A stretch of 16,781 nucleotides of DNA from Candidatus Saccharimonadota bacterium (GTDB taxonomy: Bacteria; Patescibacteriota; Saccharimonadia; Saccharimonadales; Saccharimonadaceae). The position numbers and the translations under genes are program-made. Location: the NCBI GenBank assembly GCA_028289185.1, contig JAQGGV010000067.1, positions 1-16,781 of the forward strand. The letters run 5' to 3'. How positions within the stretch are numbered: the first letter of the stretch is position 1; each line of letters opens with the position of its first letter. This document shows, piece after piece, positions 1 through 6,838 of the stretch. The notes under the pieces are model-generated. The model did no database searches, was not told the origin of the DNA, and worked only from the letters and a program-made list of their open reading frames with translations.

Positions 1-1
1 C

Positions 2-877
2 AATAGCGCAACCGTTCTGACACCGCCGATTTTTGCGGACGTCAAGCGAGTTCGGTCCGTCTTTACCCTAGTTGGTGAACGGACATTCGAAGAGCCCCTG
101 GGCAACAACATGTCCGTCGTAGACGGCGTTGTGCGTGAAGGACTCAAGCTCACCGGCGTGCCGGATCAGGAGCTCGACAGCGAGGTTCAACGCGAAATCC
201 AGCGGACGCATCAGCGCCGTGCGGATCTGAACGACTACATCGGTCAAGGGATTCCACCATTCGTGGTGGCTAGCCCCAAGCCTGCTGCTGGCATCGGCTT
301 TGTTGATGTCAACGGTGGCACGATGGCGGATCTGCAGCTCGACTCACTGAACCGCATTGTTGCCGACATTTCGTTCGTAACCGAGCCTGGTAACGGCGTA
401 CTGATGGCACCAGCGGATTGCCCGCTGATCGACATCGTTGATCCAAGGCCGGGCGGTCAGGTCGTGCAGATTCATGCCGGCTGGCAAGGACTCAGGCTCC
501 GGGTTGTTCGTAAAGGAATGGCCCTGGCTCGTGAGCGCGGACTCGACATGGCAAATGCGCTGGTTCACATCCATCCCAACGCTACCGACGGCTTTGAGCT
601 CGGTGGTGAGGGGCTGGAGAGCTGGATCGGAGCGTTCGATGGTGATTTCACTACCACCGTCAACGACCGGTCGTACATCAGCATGACTGACGCTGCTATC
701 GGGCAACTGGAAGAGGCGGGCATCAAGCCCGAGCACATTCAGACGTCGTCGGCTTACAGTCCTGATGGCAAAGATTTCAACTCGTTGATCGACAATCGGT
801 TCTTCTCGCACCGCGCAAAGGGTGAGAAGGGTTTTGGCGGTCGCAACGCAGGAGTCTTGGTCCGAGTGAGCGACTAA
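2..877 (+). CDS. PgeF/YfiH-family (CNF1-like 'laccase domain') protein, 5'-truncated by window
   Basis: The reading frame is open from base 2 to the TAA at 875-877, so the gene starts upstream of the window; the first internal ATG (110) cuts into the conserved N-terminal part (RSVFTLVGERTF...GNNMS just before and at it). Numbering from that Met, the signature blocks are ADISFVTEPGNG, APADCPLIDIVD (Cys104), IHAGWQGL (His122) and the C-terminal FFSHRAKGEKGFGGRNAG. These match the PgeF/YlmD family, which acts on purine nucleosides or removes mis-incorporated L-Ser from peptidoglycan precursors using a Cys and two His as metal ligands. The first ligand His, normally in a QVHG motif, appears replaced by Asn (DVNGG, about residues 66-70). 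Family membership is confident; activity is not. A PgeF role would fit a Gram-positive-type wall. Confidence 0.8.
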   Translation, partial: NSATVLTPPIFADVKRVRSVFTLVGERTFEEPLGNNMSVVDGVVREGLKLTGVPDQELDSEVQREIQRTHQRRADLNDYIGQGIPPFVVASPKPAAGIGFVDVNGGTMADLQLDSLNRIVADISFVTEPGNGVLMAPADCPLIDIVDPRPGGQVVQIHAGWQGLRLRVVRKGMALARERGLDMANALVHIHPNATDGFELGGEGLESWIGAFDGDFTTTVNDRSYISMTDAAIGQLEEAGIKPEHIQTSSAYSPDGKDFNSLIDNRFFSHRAKGEKGFGGRNAGVLVRVSD

Positions 878-880
878 CTC

Positions 881-889
881 AAGGAGGTG
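881..889 (+). promoter_or_regulatory. near-perfect Shine-Dalgarno before 25-codon ORF
   Basis: AAGGAGGTG is almost a full complement of the 16S rRNA 3' end. The GGAGG core ends 8 nt before the ATG at 896. It is the best SD in the window, yet it serves only the tiny ORF, which argues that this ORF is translated. Confidence 0.6.
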
Positions 890-895
890 TTTCCA

Positions 896-973
896 ATGGG
901 GCAGAGCATGTTTTATCATGCTCTGCCCCTCGAACAAAGTTTTGATGCATGCATCAAGGTTTTGTTCGGGTAA
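896..973 (+). CDS. 25-codon small ORF (leader-peptide-like), function unknown
   Basis: ATG at 896-898, stop TAA at 971-973, 25 residues beginning MGQSMFYHALPLEQSF and ending ACIKVLFG. The supporting evidence is the optimal SD at 881-889, 18 nt after the stop of the PgeF-like gene, so it could be the last cistron of that transcript. The ORF coincides with RNA secondary structure: a 13-bp hairpin begins at its start codon, a second long hairpin lies wholly inside it, and the stop codon sits in the loop of a third. No plus-strand gene follows before 2331, so a classical attenuator for a downstream operon is not obvious. It may be a genuine small peptide, a regulatory leader, or an artefact of a palindromic terminator region. 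I do not recognise the peptide. Confidence 0.4.
   Translation: MGQSMFYHALPLEQSFDACIKVLFG
898..929 (+). other. perfect 13-bp hairpin (possible terminator, no T-tract)
   Basis: GGGGCAGAGCATG (898-910) pairs perfectly with 917-929 around a TTTTAT loop. It lies 20 nt after the PgeF-like stop codon. No run of T follows on either strand, so it is not a textbook intrinsic terminator. It starts at the G of the small ORF's ATG. Confidence 0.7.
931..968 (+). other. long palindromic hairpin inside the small ORF
   Basis: Positions 931-949 pair with 950-968 along the whole length, including the perfect palindrome TTGATGCATGCATCAA (942-957). The three non-Watson-Crick positions (939/960, 940/959, 941/958) are all G-U wobbles, which fits selection on RNA pairing rather than on DNA symmetry. 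Confidence 0.65.
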
Positions 974-984
974 ATCCCGGACAA
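962..984 (+). other. third hairpin, mutually exclusive with the preceding one
   Basis: Positions 962-970 pair with 976-984 (9 bp, one G-U) around loop TAAAT, which contains the stop codon of the 25-codon ORF. Its 5' arm (962-970) reuses the 3' arm of the 931-968 hairpin (961-968), so the two structures compete. Confidence 0.55.
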
Positions 985-1061
985 CCACTATATGGTGAGT
1001 TCGTCATGACGGATATGCGGGCACGAAGTGATGAAGTCCCAGGTTTAGATGGCGAAAATTA

Positions 1062-2246
1062 CTACCGCGACGCTGCTTCGAGGGCAGTATGTCCCTGAGC
1101 TCGTGTAGAAATGTTCAACTCTTGCTGCAGCTCTGTGATTGACTGGTCTAACTGAATGAGGAGTGACAGGATTTCTTGACCATAGGCGCTGTCGCTGTAT
1201 TCTGGGAGGTCGGCGGTTTTCGGACTGACGTAGATGCTTTCGACCCGTATGCCTTTGCGAGCCAGCATTGATTCCGCGATAACTTGTTGGAAGCGATAAA
1301 TTGATTCGGTAACAAGCAGAACAGTTGGTTTTTTGGTATTTTCGTCGATGACATCCCACAGCATATCCATCACCATGATCATATTGTCATTGGTGTTTGG
1401 TCGGGCACGACGGACGTCTACCTGGCCTGGCCGTTCGTAGTAGCGTTTGTCGCTGACCATCGGCGAGGATAATGCCATGCGCAGTACACCATCATCGCCG
1501 ACATTGTAGGCTATTTCGCCGCGAGCCTGGAAGTGATGTGGTTCGGGAACACGACGGTCAGTACTGAACATGCGTGTCATTTCACCCTCCGGTATCCGGT
1601 CATGATGCTCGATGACGTTGACGGCGAAGTCAAACTCGGTTTTGGCAGGTGAACCTTGTACTAAGTTACCGTCTTGATCCTTGACCAAGGAATACGCAAT
1701 TTCGCCAGCCCGCTCGGGTTCGGTGTAGCCGTATTGGTCCGGGGTTGTATGGGCTTTGCGGTAGCTGGCAGGTACGACGATAGTATCAATCGATACTGGA
1801 TGGTCGGCATTATGCATGTGGCTCTCAAGTTTTTCATAGCGTGCTTCGGTATTTTCACCGTAGTTGGCTGGCACAATAGCGATATCGTAATGAGTACGTT
1901 TTGGTTCTGTGTCTTTGTCCATTTCTTGCTGTTCACGCATGGTTGCAAGGTCGCTAAGCGCATCGGGACCCAGCTGTGCCTGACGGATGTCACGGCGGGC
2001 AGATCCACCGTTTCGGACGTCGAGTGTCATCCTGGCAGCAATGAGGAAGGATTGCTGCGTCTGGAACGAATCATCCGGCAAGTCGATATTACGGTCACGA
2101 GCTGACTCTATGATTAAACGGCGTAGTGTCGGATCCGTATAAAGATCAGCGTATTGTTTTTCATGTCTTTCGAGCACTGACCATATGACTTCATGGCGGC
2201 TGTCGTGTTCGGCACTGGGGTGTTCTTGCTCGTGGTGGGTGCTCAT
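1062..2246 (-). CDS. uncharacterised 394-aa protein, possible remote DUF218-like fold
   Basis: The start chosen is ATG at 2246 (MSTHHEQ); an in-frame TTG at 2258 would add four residues. There is no SD. The sequence is soluble, with a charged His/Glu-rich N-terminus, no signal peptide and no membrane segment. The C-terminal half has an alternating pattern: YDIAIVPANYG (120-130), IDTIVVPASY (153-162), NTNDNMIMVMDMLWD (284-298), then TVLLVTESIYRFQQV (308-322) followed by GIRVESIYVSPK. The order of a strand near the N-terminal third, a sT.eN-like helix and a vllVTs..yr..R-like strand recalls DUF218 (SanA/ElyC/YdcF). This is pattern resemblance only and the key residues are not conserved enough to be sure. 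The gene converges on the small ORF region and is divergent from orn. Confidence 0.75.
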   Translation of the reverse strand: MSTHHEQEHPSAEHDSRHEVIWSVLERHEKQYADLYTDPTLRRLIIESARDRNIDLPDDSFQTQQSFLIAARMTLDVRNGGSARRDIRQAQLGPDALSDLATMREQQEMDKDTEPKRTHYDIAIVPANYGENTEARYEKLESHMHNADHPVSIDTIVVPASYRKAHTTPDQYGYTEPERAGEIAYSLVKDQDGNLVQGSPAKTEFDFAVNVIEHHDRIPEGEMTRMFSTDRRVPEPHHFQARGEIAYNVGDDGVLRMALSSPMVSDKRYYERPGQVDVRRARPNTNDNMIMVMDMLWDVIDENTKKPTVLLVTESIYRFQQVIAESMLARKGIRVESIYVSPKTADLPEYSDSAYGQEILSLLIQLDQSITELQQELNISTRAQGHTALEAASR

Positions 2247-2273
2247 GTTTATGTTCAATTACTTATACATATA

Positions 2274-2302
2274 ATATTAGCATAAAAACTATAAAAAGTC
2301 AA
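2274..2302 (-). promoter_or_regulatory. sigma70 promoter for the 394-aa gene
   Basis: On the minus strand TTGACT (2302-2297) is separated by exactly 17 nt from TAATAT (2279-2274). The expected start, about 7 nt downstream near 2267, gives a leader of about 21 nt before the ATG at 2246. Confidence 0.6.
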
Positions 2303-2342
2303 TTAATTACCAGGGGTGGAGGAGAATGGTGTGAAGATAGTT

Positions 2343-2348
2343 TATACT
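2343..2348 (+). promoter_or_regulatory. -10 element TATACT 6 nt before orn ATG (leaderless layout)
   Basis: TATACT ends 6 nt before the ATG at 2355, so transcription would start at the start codon. No good -35 is visible. It lies inside the longer GTG-start version of the gene; a separate TATAAT at 2270-2275 could drive that longer form. Confidence 0.45.
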
Positions 2349-2354
2349 AGCTAT

Positions 2355-2903
2355 ATGACAAAAAAAGCAAAAATACTCTGGGTGGACCTAGAGATGACCG
2401 GACTTGACCCTGTTGAGGACCGAATACTGGAAGTCGGGGCAATCGTGACCGATTGGGACTTTAATGAAATCGCGACGTATGAAGCAGCCGTAAAGGTTGG
2501 TCCGAAACTATTCGAAAGTCGTATCAAGGCAGAACCGGATTTCTGGAACAAGTTTCCTGAGGTTCGTGATGCGTTGATCGCGCAGAATGATTCAGACGTG
2601 GCAAAAGGTGGTCGAACCGTCGAAAATGAACTACTGGAGTTTGTTGCACAGCATTTCGACGCGGACGAGCGGATCATTCTGGCCGGTAACTCAATCCATC
2701 AGGATCGCAAGTTCATTGATAACGAATGGAGTAGATTGGCCAAATTGCTACACTACCGTATGCTAGATGTCAGCGCTTGGAAAGTTGTGTTTGATGGCAA
2801 GTACAACAAACGCTTTGCAAAGCCGGAACAGCACCGCGCAATTGACGATATTCGCGGCAGTATCATGGAACTTAAGTATTATTTGGGAAAAGTTCATCTA
2901 TGA
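2355..2903 (+). CDS. orn: oligoribonuclease (DEDDh 3'-5' exoribonuclease)
   Basis: Degrades 2-5-nt RNAs (nanoRNA, including pGpG) to mononucleotides in the cytosol. From ATG 2355 it is 182 residues, the usual Orn length. Catalytic residues are visible: D11 and E13 in WVDLEMTGLD, D117 in AGNSIHQDRKFI, H160 and D165 in QHRAIDDIRGSI; HYRMLDVSAWK is also typical. Two starts compete. ATG 2355 has a TATACT exactly 6 nt upstream, as in several leaderless-type genes here. GTG 2331 has an excellent GGAGGAG SD (2318-2324) 6 nt upstream and would add eight residues (MKIVYTSY). I prefer 2355 because family members begin a few residues before the first catalytic Asp. The 3' end overlaps the next gene by 4 nt (ATGA). 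Confidence 0.95.
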   Translation: MTKKAKILWVDLEMTGLDPVEDRILEVGAIVTDWDFNEIATYEAAVKVGPKLFESRIKAEPDFWNKFPEVRDALIAQNDSDVAKGGRTVENELLEFVAQHFDADERIILAGNSIHQDRKFIDNEWSRLAKLLHYRMLDVSAWKVVFDGKYNKRFAKPEQHRAIDDIRGSIMELKYYLGKVHL

Positions 2904-3241
2904 CAATGACACACAAATCATTTGACGATTTTATACTCCAGCTACCAAAAGTATGGCTGGATTATCCTTTTGGCGAGGATTCTGCCGTCTATAAATACGG
3001 GGTGAAACCCGAGGGTAAGATTGTGGCGATTGTGAGCGAGGGAAGTAAGCCGCTACGTATCAGCCTGAAGTGTGAGCCAAAGCTGGCGGAACTATTGCGC
3101 GAGAAATACGAGACCGTCCTACCTGGCTATCATCTGAACAAAAAGCACTGGAATACGATTATCTGCACCGGTCAACTGCCAGATGAAGAGATTATTGACC
3201 TAGCGCGCCACAGTTATTTGCTGGTTAGCGAACAGGTCTAG
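2900..3241 (+). CDS. MmcQ/YjbR-family protein
   Basis: 113 residues covering the whole small MmcQ/YjbR (CyaY-like double-wing DNA-binding) domain. Recognised by LDYPFGED near the N-terminus, the LRISLKCEPKLAELLR block, PGYHLNKKHWNTI and the C-terminal SYLLV. The family's biochemical role is poorly defined; binding of nucleic acid is suggested by its fold, not proven. It starts at an ATG overlapping the orn stop (ATGA), which implies translational coupling; an alternative ATG lies 6 nt further in at 2906. Its stop overlaps the stop of the convergent minus-strand gene in a shared CTAG (3238-3241), so there is no room for a terminator between them. Confidence 0.9.
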   Translation: MTMTHKSFDDFILQLPKVWLDYPFGEDSAVYKYGVKPEGKIVAIVSEGSKPLRISLKCEPKLAELLREKYETVLPGYHLNKKHWNTIICTGQLPDEEIIDLARHSYLLVSEQV

Positions 3242-3990
3242 TTGCCGTCGTCGGTGTATTCAGAGAACGTCTTCTGAATGGGCGTCAGGTTTTTGGCAAG
3301 TGCAGCGGCATAGTCACGGATTGCTTTGGCCCCGCTCTTTTTGGCCATGATGTTGAGGAGCCCAATGATCTGTGCAGTTTCGCCGGACATTGAGTTAGCA
3401 TATACCAAATCTAGGTCAGCGTTCAGTCGAGCGTTTTCAAACTTCGTTGTCAGATCGGTGTTGATCTTTGTTTCGGCTTTGACCATTGTTTTGTCGTATT
3501 GAGTCTTTTTGACCCCGGCTTGTCCTAGTAATTTCTCGCCGTCTGTCTGTGCATTGACCAGCAGTAGCTGAAAACTACCGTTTGTTGCTAGCAACTTGCT
3601 GCTTTTGAGGTTTTTTTGCTCGGTCTTTGCAATTAATTGGAAGTTCGATATACGAACCGTCGTTTGCTGCAGATCGGCCGTTTTGTCCTTGCCACTGAAT
3701 GCGACAATCAAGCTGACCGCGAGGACGAATACGCCAAGCATGGCGTAGAAGATTTTGGCAAAACTACCACTAAAGAGCTTTGCTCGTGCTGGAGGTGGGG
3801 CAATTGAGTCAAGATAGTTAGGATCGTATGAACCAGGTGCCGGTGCCACATAGGTTGAGGGCGTCGTCAGTGGGCCTGGTGTGGGTTGGGTGGATTGAAC
3901 AACTGGCTGCGCGTAGACAGGCTGAGGAGCAACAGTTGGCTGCGGCTGTTCGGGCTGTGGAAGCGGGGCTGGTTGTTGGTTTGGATCCAT
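3238..3990 (-). CDS. Pro/Gln-rich single-pass membrane protein, unknown function
   Basis: 250 residues from ATG 3990 (MDPNQQPAP). The frame is open further upstream to a Met at 4047, but that extension crosses the promoter region and does not look like this protein. Residues 1-68 are low-complexity Pro/Gln/Thr. One transmembrane helix spans about 79-98 (KIFYAMLGVFVLAVSLIVAF), followed by a helical domain of about 150 residues rich in Ala, Lys and Thr with no cysteine. With a cytosolic Pro-rich tail the C-terminal domain would be outside; the topology is inferred. It is divergent from dnaG and shares its 4-nt 3' end with the MmcQ-like gene. I do not recognise a family; such proteins are common in Saccharibacteria. 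Confidence 0.8.
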   Translation of the reverse strand: MDPNQQPAPLPQPEQPQPTVAPQPVYAQPVVQSTQPTPGPLTTPSTYVAPAPGSYDPNYLDSIAPPPARAKLFSGSFAKIFYAMLGVFVLAVSLIVAFSGKDKTADLQQTTVRISNFQLIAKTEQKNLKSSKLLATNGSFQLLLVNAQTDGEKLLGQAGVKKTQYDKTMVKAETKINTDLTTKFENARLNADLDLVYANSMSGETAQIIGLLNIMAKKSGAKAIRDYAAALAKNLTPIQKTFSEYTDDGN

Positions 3991-4007
3991 TCGCCATTCA
4001 TTTAACC

Positions 4008-4013
4008 ATAATA
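4008..4013 (-). promoter_or_regulatory. -10 element TATTAT for the Pro-rich membrane protein
   Basis: Read on the minus strand, TATTAT lies 17 nt before the ATG at 3990, with no obvious -35 and no SD. It is also exactly 6 nt before an out-of-frame ATG at 4001, so a start there would place a decoy AUG at the 5' end of the mRNA. Confidence 0.3.
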
Positions 4014-4063
4014 GGGATAAGGTGAAAAGCCCATCAGAGGTGGCCATTGCGACTGGCTAAAGC

Positions 4064-4069
4064 TATAAT
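4064..4069 (+). promoter_or_regulatory. -10 element TATAAT 6 nt before dnaG ATG (leaderless layout)
   Basis: A consensus TATAAT ends 6 nt before ATG 4076. No SD is present in the gap and no convincing -35 at 16-18 nt. Transcription starting at the A of the ATG would yield a leaderless dnaG-rpoD message. Confidence 0.6.
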
Positions 4070-4075
4070 GAATTT

Positions 4076-5827
4076 ATGCAGGATGCCAAGGAGGAAGTAC
4101 GGTCACGGCTCAACATCGAGGATGTTGTGGGTGAGTATGTGCAGCTCAAGCGAGCGGGCCGTAACTTCAAAGGTCTGAGTCCCTTCTCGGGCGAAAAGAC
4201 CGCAAGTTTTTTTGTGAGTCCCGACAAACACATTTGGCATGATTTTAGCTCAGCGAAGGGTGGCGATGTATTTAGTTTTATCATGGAAGTTGAAGGTATG
4301 GACTTCCGCCAGGCACTCGAACATTTGGCGCGTCGCGCGGGCGTCGATTTGTCACTCTATCAAAGCACCGGATCCCAGGAATTGGCACAAAAAAAGAAGC
4401 GTTTACTAGCCGCAAACGACCTTGCTGCAACCTACTATCAGCAGAGCGTTCTGAGCAACACTCATGTACAGGAGTATATCTTTAAAAAGCGCAAATTGAA
4501 TAAAAAAGTTGTTCAGGATTTTCGCATCGGATATGCCCCAGATTCGGGTGATGCGCTGGTTACTTTTTTGGCCAAAAAAGGCTTTAGTTCGAAGGAACTA
4601 AATGAAGCGGGTTTGACCAATAGATTCGGAGGGGACCTGTACCGTGGCAGGATGATGGTTCCATTAATGGACGGTACAGGGCAGGTCATTGGGTTCACTG
4701 GCCGGATTCTTTCTGACGATCCATCCGCTCCGAAGTATTTGAACACGCCACAGACATTGCTATATGACAAAAGTCGTCATGTGTTTGGCCTGAGCCAAGC
4801 AAAGGAGGCAATTCGTAAGGCCGATTATGCGGTTATCGTCGAAGGAAACTTGGATGTGGTCAGTAGCCATCAGGTAGACATTGATGCTGTTGTGGCAACG
4901 GCTGGTACAGCCATCACCGAGAGCCACTTACGGGCTCTTTCGCGTCTGACGAGTAATATTCGTCTGGCATTTGATGGTGACAAGGCTGGGCTGGCAGCAA
5001 CCGAGCGAGCGATACCGATTGCACAGGCTGTCGGTGTCGATTTGACTATCGTTAGCCTGCCTGACAGCGCCAAGGACCCTGATGAACTCATTCAGCAGGA
5101 CGTCGCGCTGTGGCAAAAGGCGATTGATACGTCTGAGCCAATCGTTGATTGGGTAATTGGGCAATTTGCAAAACGCCAAAACCTGGAAACCGCTGCCGGT
5201 AAACGGGCATTCACCACGGCTGCATTGGATGTTATCCGTAACCTACGGGATGCCGTCGAACAGGACCACTATCTGGGCCAAATAGCGACTATGACTGATA
5301 CATCACGTGAGGCTTTGCAACGTAAGCTGAGCAGCAGTGAACGGCCCGATGATGCACCCAAAAAGGCCATCAAACCACCGACGGTAAACGAAAAAACTGC
5401 CGAGCAAGACCCTGATCGGATTCAGGATACGTTGCTAGCCGTTGCGCTGATTGATCCGCGCGTACAAGACTTGTTTACTGGCGTCGCGCCGACCGTTTTT
5501 CGAGGTAGTGAACGGCAAGCGGTCGCCGAGTACCTGTCGGCACACAAGGGCGAAGTGATTGAATCGGTTCCCAAGGGGTTACTACCCCAAGAGAAATATG
5601 TTACAATGTTGTTATTACACCCGGACATCGAACGAGTGGACTGGACCAGTGAATATCGAGTCACTACAGCCACCGATGCTCTGAGATTATTACAAGCAAA
5701 CTATCAAAAGACGAACACAAAAGAAGATTTATTAACCCAGGAAGCCGCCGCTCGCGAGCGGGGTGACGACGAAGCTGCAAAGGAATACCTGCGACAGCTA
5801 AGTATACTGATACGAGGAGAGAAATAA
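4076..5827 (+). CDS. dnaG: DNA primase, zinc-ligand-less
   Basis: Synthesises RNA primers at the replication fork; 583 residues, normal length. The N-terminal domain is recognisable (NFKGL at 30-34, SPFSGEKTASF, GGDVFSFIM), but the four zinc ligands are replaced: S35, S38, D56 and S59 occupy the positions of Cys, His, Cys and Cys at the family's spacing. The RNA polymerase core is intact: YRGRMMVPLMD (189-199), GFTGRIL, and TOPRIM with E256 in VEGNLDV and the acidic pair D300/D302 in DGD. Residues 440-583 would form the helicase-binding region. The start has a TATAAT 6 nt upstream and no SD. The TAA stop overlaps the rpoD ATG by one base. dnaG-rpoD is the classical macromolecular-synthesis pair, here without rpsU. 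Confidence 0.97.
   Translation: MQDAKEEVRSRLNIEDVVGEYVQLKRAGRNFKGLSPFSGEKTASFFVSPDKHIWHDFSSAKGGDVFSFIMEVEGMDFRQALEHLARRAGVDLSLYQSTGSQELAQKKKRLLAANDLAATYYQQSVLSNTHVQEYIFKKRKLNKKVVQDFRIGYAPDSGDALVTFLAKKGFSSKELNEAGLTNRFGGDLYRGRMMVPLMDGTGQVIGFTGRILSDDPSAPKYLNTPQTLLYDKSRHVFGLSQAKEAIRKADYAVIVEGNLDVVSSHQVDIDAVVATAGTAITESHLRALSRLTSNIRLAFDGDKAGLAATERAIPIAQAVGVDLTIVSLPDSAKDPDELIQQDVALWQKAIDTSEPIVDWVIGQFAKRQNLETAAGKRAFTTAALDVIRNLRDAVEQDHYLGQIATMTDTSREALQRKLSSSERPDDAPKKAIKPPTVNEKTAEQDPDRIQDTLLAVALIDPRVQDLFTGVAPTVFRGSERQAVAEYLSAHKGEVIESVPKGLLPQEKYVTMLLLHPDIERVDWTSEYRVTTATDALRLLQANYQKTNTKEDLLTQEAAARERGDDEAAKEYLRQLSILIRGEK
5803..5819 (+). promoter_or_regulatory. possible internal -10 plus SD for rpoD
   Basis: TATACT (5803-5808) inside the dnaG end is followed by the SD AGGAG (5815-5819), 7 nt before the rpoD ATG at 5827. 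The SD is clear. The hexamer as an internal promoter is speculative, since no -35 is seen. Confidence 0.35.
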
Positions 5828-6834
5828 TGTCAGACGATGACTCACTACTAAAAGATGATGATATTGAAGGAAGCACCGACGCAGACGAAGTGCAAACAAA
5901 GGATATTACTGAAATCGAAGAGCCAGCGCTCACAGATCTAGACGACGAAGAAGAAATTGATGACGAAACACTGAATAATAATCAGTATTTTGATGATATC
6001 AGCGACGACAGCGTGCGTTTGTATCTGCGTGAAATTGGTAAAATCCCACTTTTGAACTCTGAGGAAGAGCTAGCATTGGCGCAAAAAGTTGTCGCCGGTG
6101 ACAAAAAAGCCAAGGACAAGATGGCTGAAGCCAACATGCGTTTGGTTGTATCAATTGCCAAGCGCTATAGCGGCCGTGGACTCGACTTTTTGGACCTAAT
6201 CCAAGAGGGTAACACTGGTTTGCTACGTGCTGTCGAGAAATTCGACCCGGACAAGGGATTTAAGTTTAGCACCTATGCCACATGGTGGATTCGCCAAGCG
6301 ATTACCCGCGCGATTGCCGACCAGGCGCGTACAATTCGTATTCCGGTGCACATGGTTGAGACCATCAACAAATTGCTGCGCACCCAGCGTCGTATGACTC
6401 AGGAACTCAACCGTGAACCATCTATCGACGAGCTGGCGAAAGAGCTGGAAATGGAACCGGAGAAGGTTGAATACGTTATCAAGATCAAGCAAGACATCAC
6501 GTCACTCGACGCTGGTGTTGGCCGTGACGGCGAGGACGAGGACAGCGTACTTGGTGATTTCATTGAGGACGAAGAGGGCCAAACTCCAGAGGAATCTGCG
6601 ACCAGTCAACTACTGAAGGAACAAGTTCAGTCAGTCCTGTCGACGCTTAGCGACCGCGAACAAAAGATCATCAAGATGCGATTTGGCCTGGAAAACGGCA
6701 AAAGTCACACGCTCGAGGAAGTCGGCCAGGAATTTGCCGTCACACGTGAGCGTATTCGCCAAATCGAAGCCAAGGCACTCGCCAAACTTCGCAAGCACAA
6801 AGACGCAAAGAAACTTCACGAATACTTGAGCTAA
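5827..6834 (+). CDS. rpoD: primary sigma factor (sigma70, group 1)
   Basis: 335 residues. An acidic N-terminus (1-60) stands in for region 1.1. Region 1.2 is DSVRLYLREIGKIPLL (61-76). Region 2 runs from about 98 to 170 with AKRYSGRGLDFLDLIQEGN and GFKFSTYATWWIRQAITR, the -10 recognition and melting helix. Region 3 is about 171-250. Region 4 is about 262-335 with the HTH HTLEEVGQEFAVTRERIRQIE that reads the -35. There is no large non-conserved insert between 1.2 and 2.1. It follows dnaG with a 1-nt overlap and its own SD. As the short, canonical copy next to primase it is the likely housekeeping sigma; the second, longer sigma at 10636 is a different type. Confidence 0.95.
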   Translation: MSDDDSLLKDDDIEGSTDADEVQTKDITEIEEPALTDLDDEEEIDDETLNNNQYFDDISDDSVRLYLREIGKIPLLNSEEELALAQKVVAGDKKAKDKMAEANMRLVVSIAKRYSGRGLDFLDLIQEGNTGLLRAVEKFDPDKGFKFSTYATWWIRQAITRAIADQARTIRIPVHMVETINKLLRTQRRMTQELNREPSIDELAKELEMEPEKVEYVIKIKQDITSLDAGVGRDGEDEDSVLGDFIEDEEGQTPEESATSQLLKEQVQSVLSTLSDREQKIIKMRFGLENGKSHTLEEVGQEFAVTRERIRQIEAKALAKLRKHKDAKKLHEYLS

Positions 6835-6838
6835 ACAG

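Noticed and set aside
898..929. Classical intrinsic terminator
   Set aside because: The hairpin is perfect but lacks a following T-run on either strand, so it is listed only as a hairpin.
344..988. Long minus-strand open frame antisense to the PgeF-like gene
   Set aside because: No family signature, no SD, and the plus-strand frame shows clear conserved motifs; it is a shadow frame.
980..1061. Possible tRNA or structured RNA in the remaining intergenic stretch
   Set aside because: Only a 10-bp palindrome CGTCATGACG (1002-1011) and weak stems were found; no cloverleaf or anticodon arm.
1006..1098. 30-codon plus-strand ORF (MTDMRARSDEV...) after the hairpins, with a weak GGTGAG upstream
   Set aside because: It overlaps the 3' end of the convergent 394-aa gene and the SD is poor; composition does not separate it from chance.
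1674..2105. 143-codon plus-strand ORF with hydrophobic stretches opposite the 394-aa gene
   Set aside because: The minus-strand gene has a proper promoter and coherent protein; the plus frame looks like antisense noise.
2316..2330. GTG at 2316 as the orn start
   Set aside because: It would lie inside or upstream of the GGAGGAG SD that ideally serves GTG 2331, and the extra residues are not family-like.
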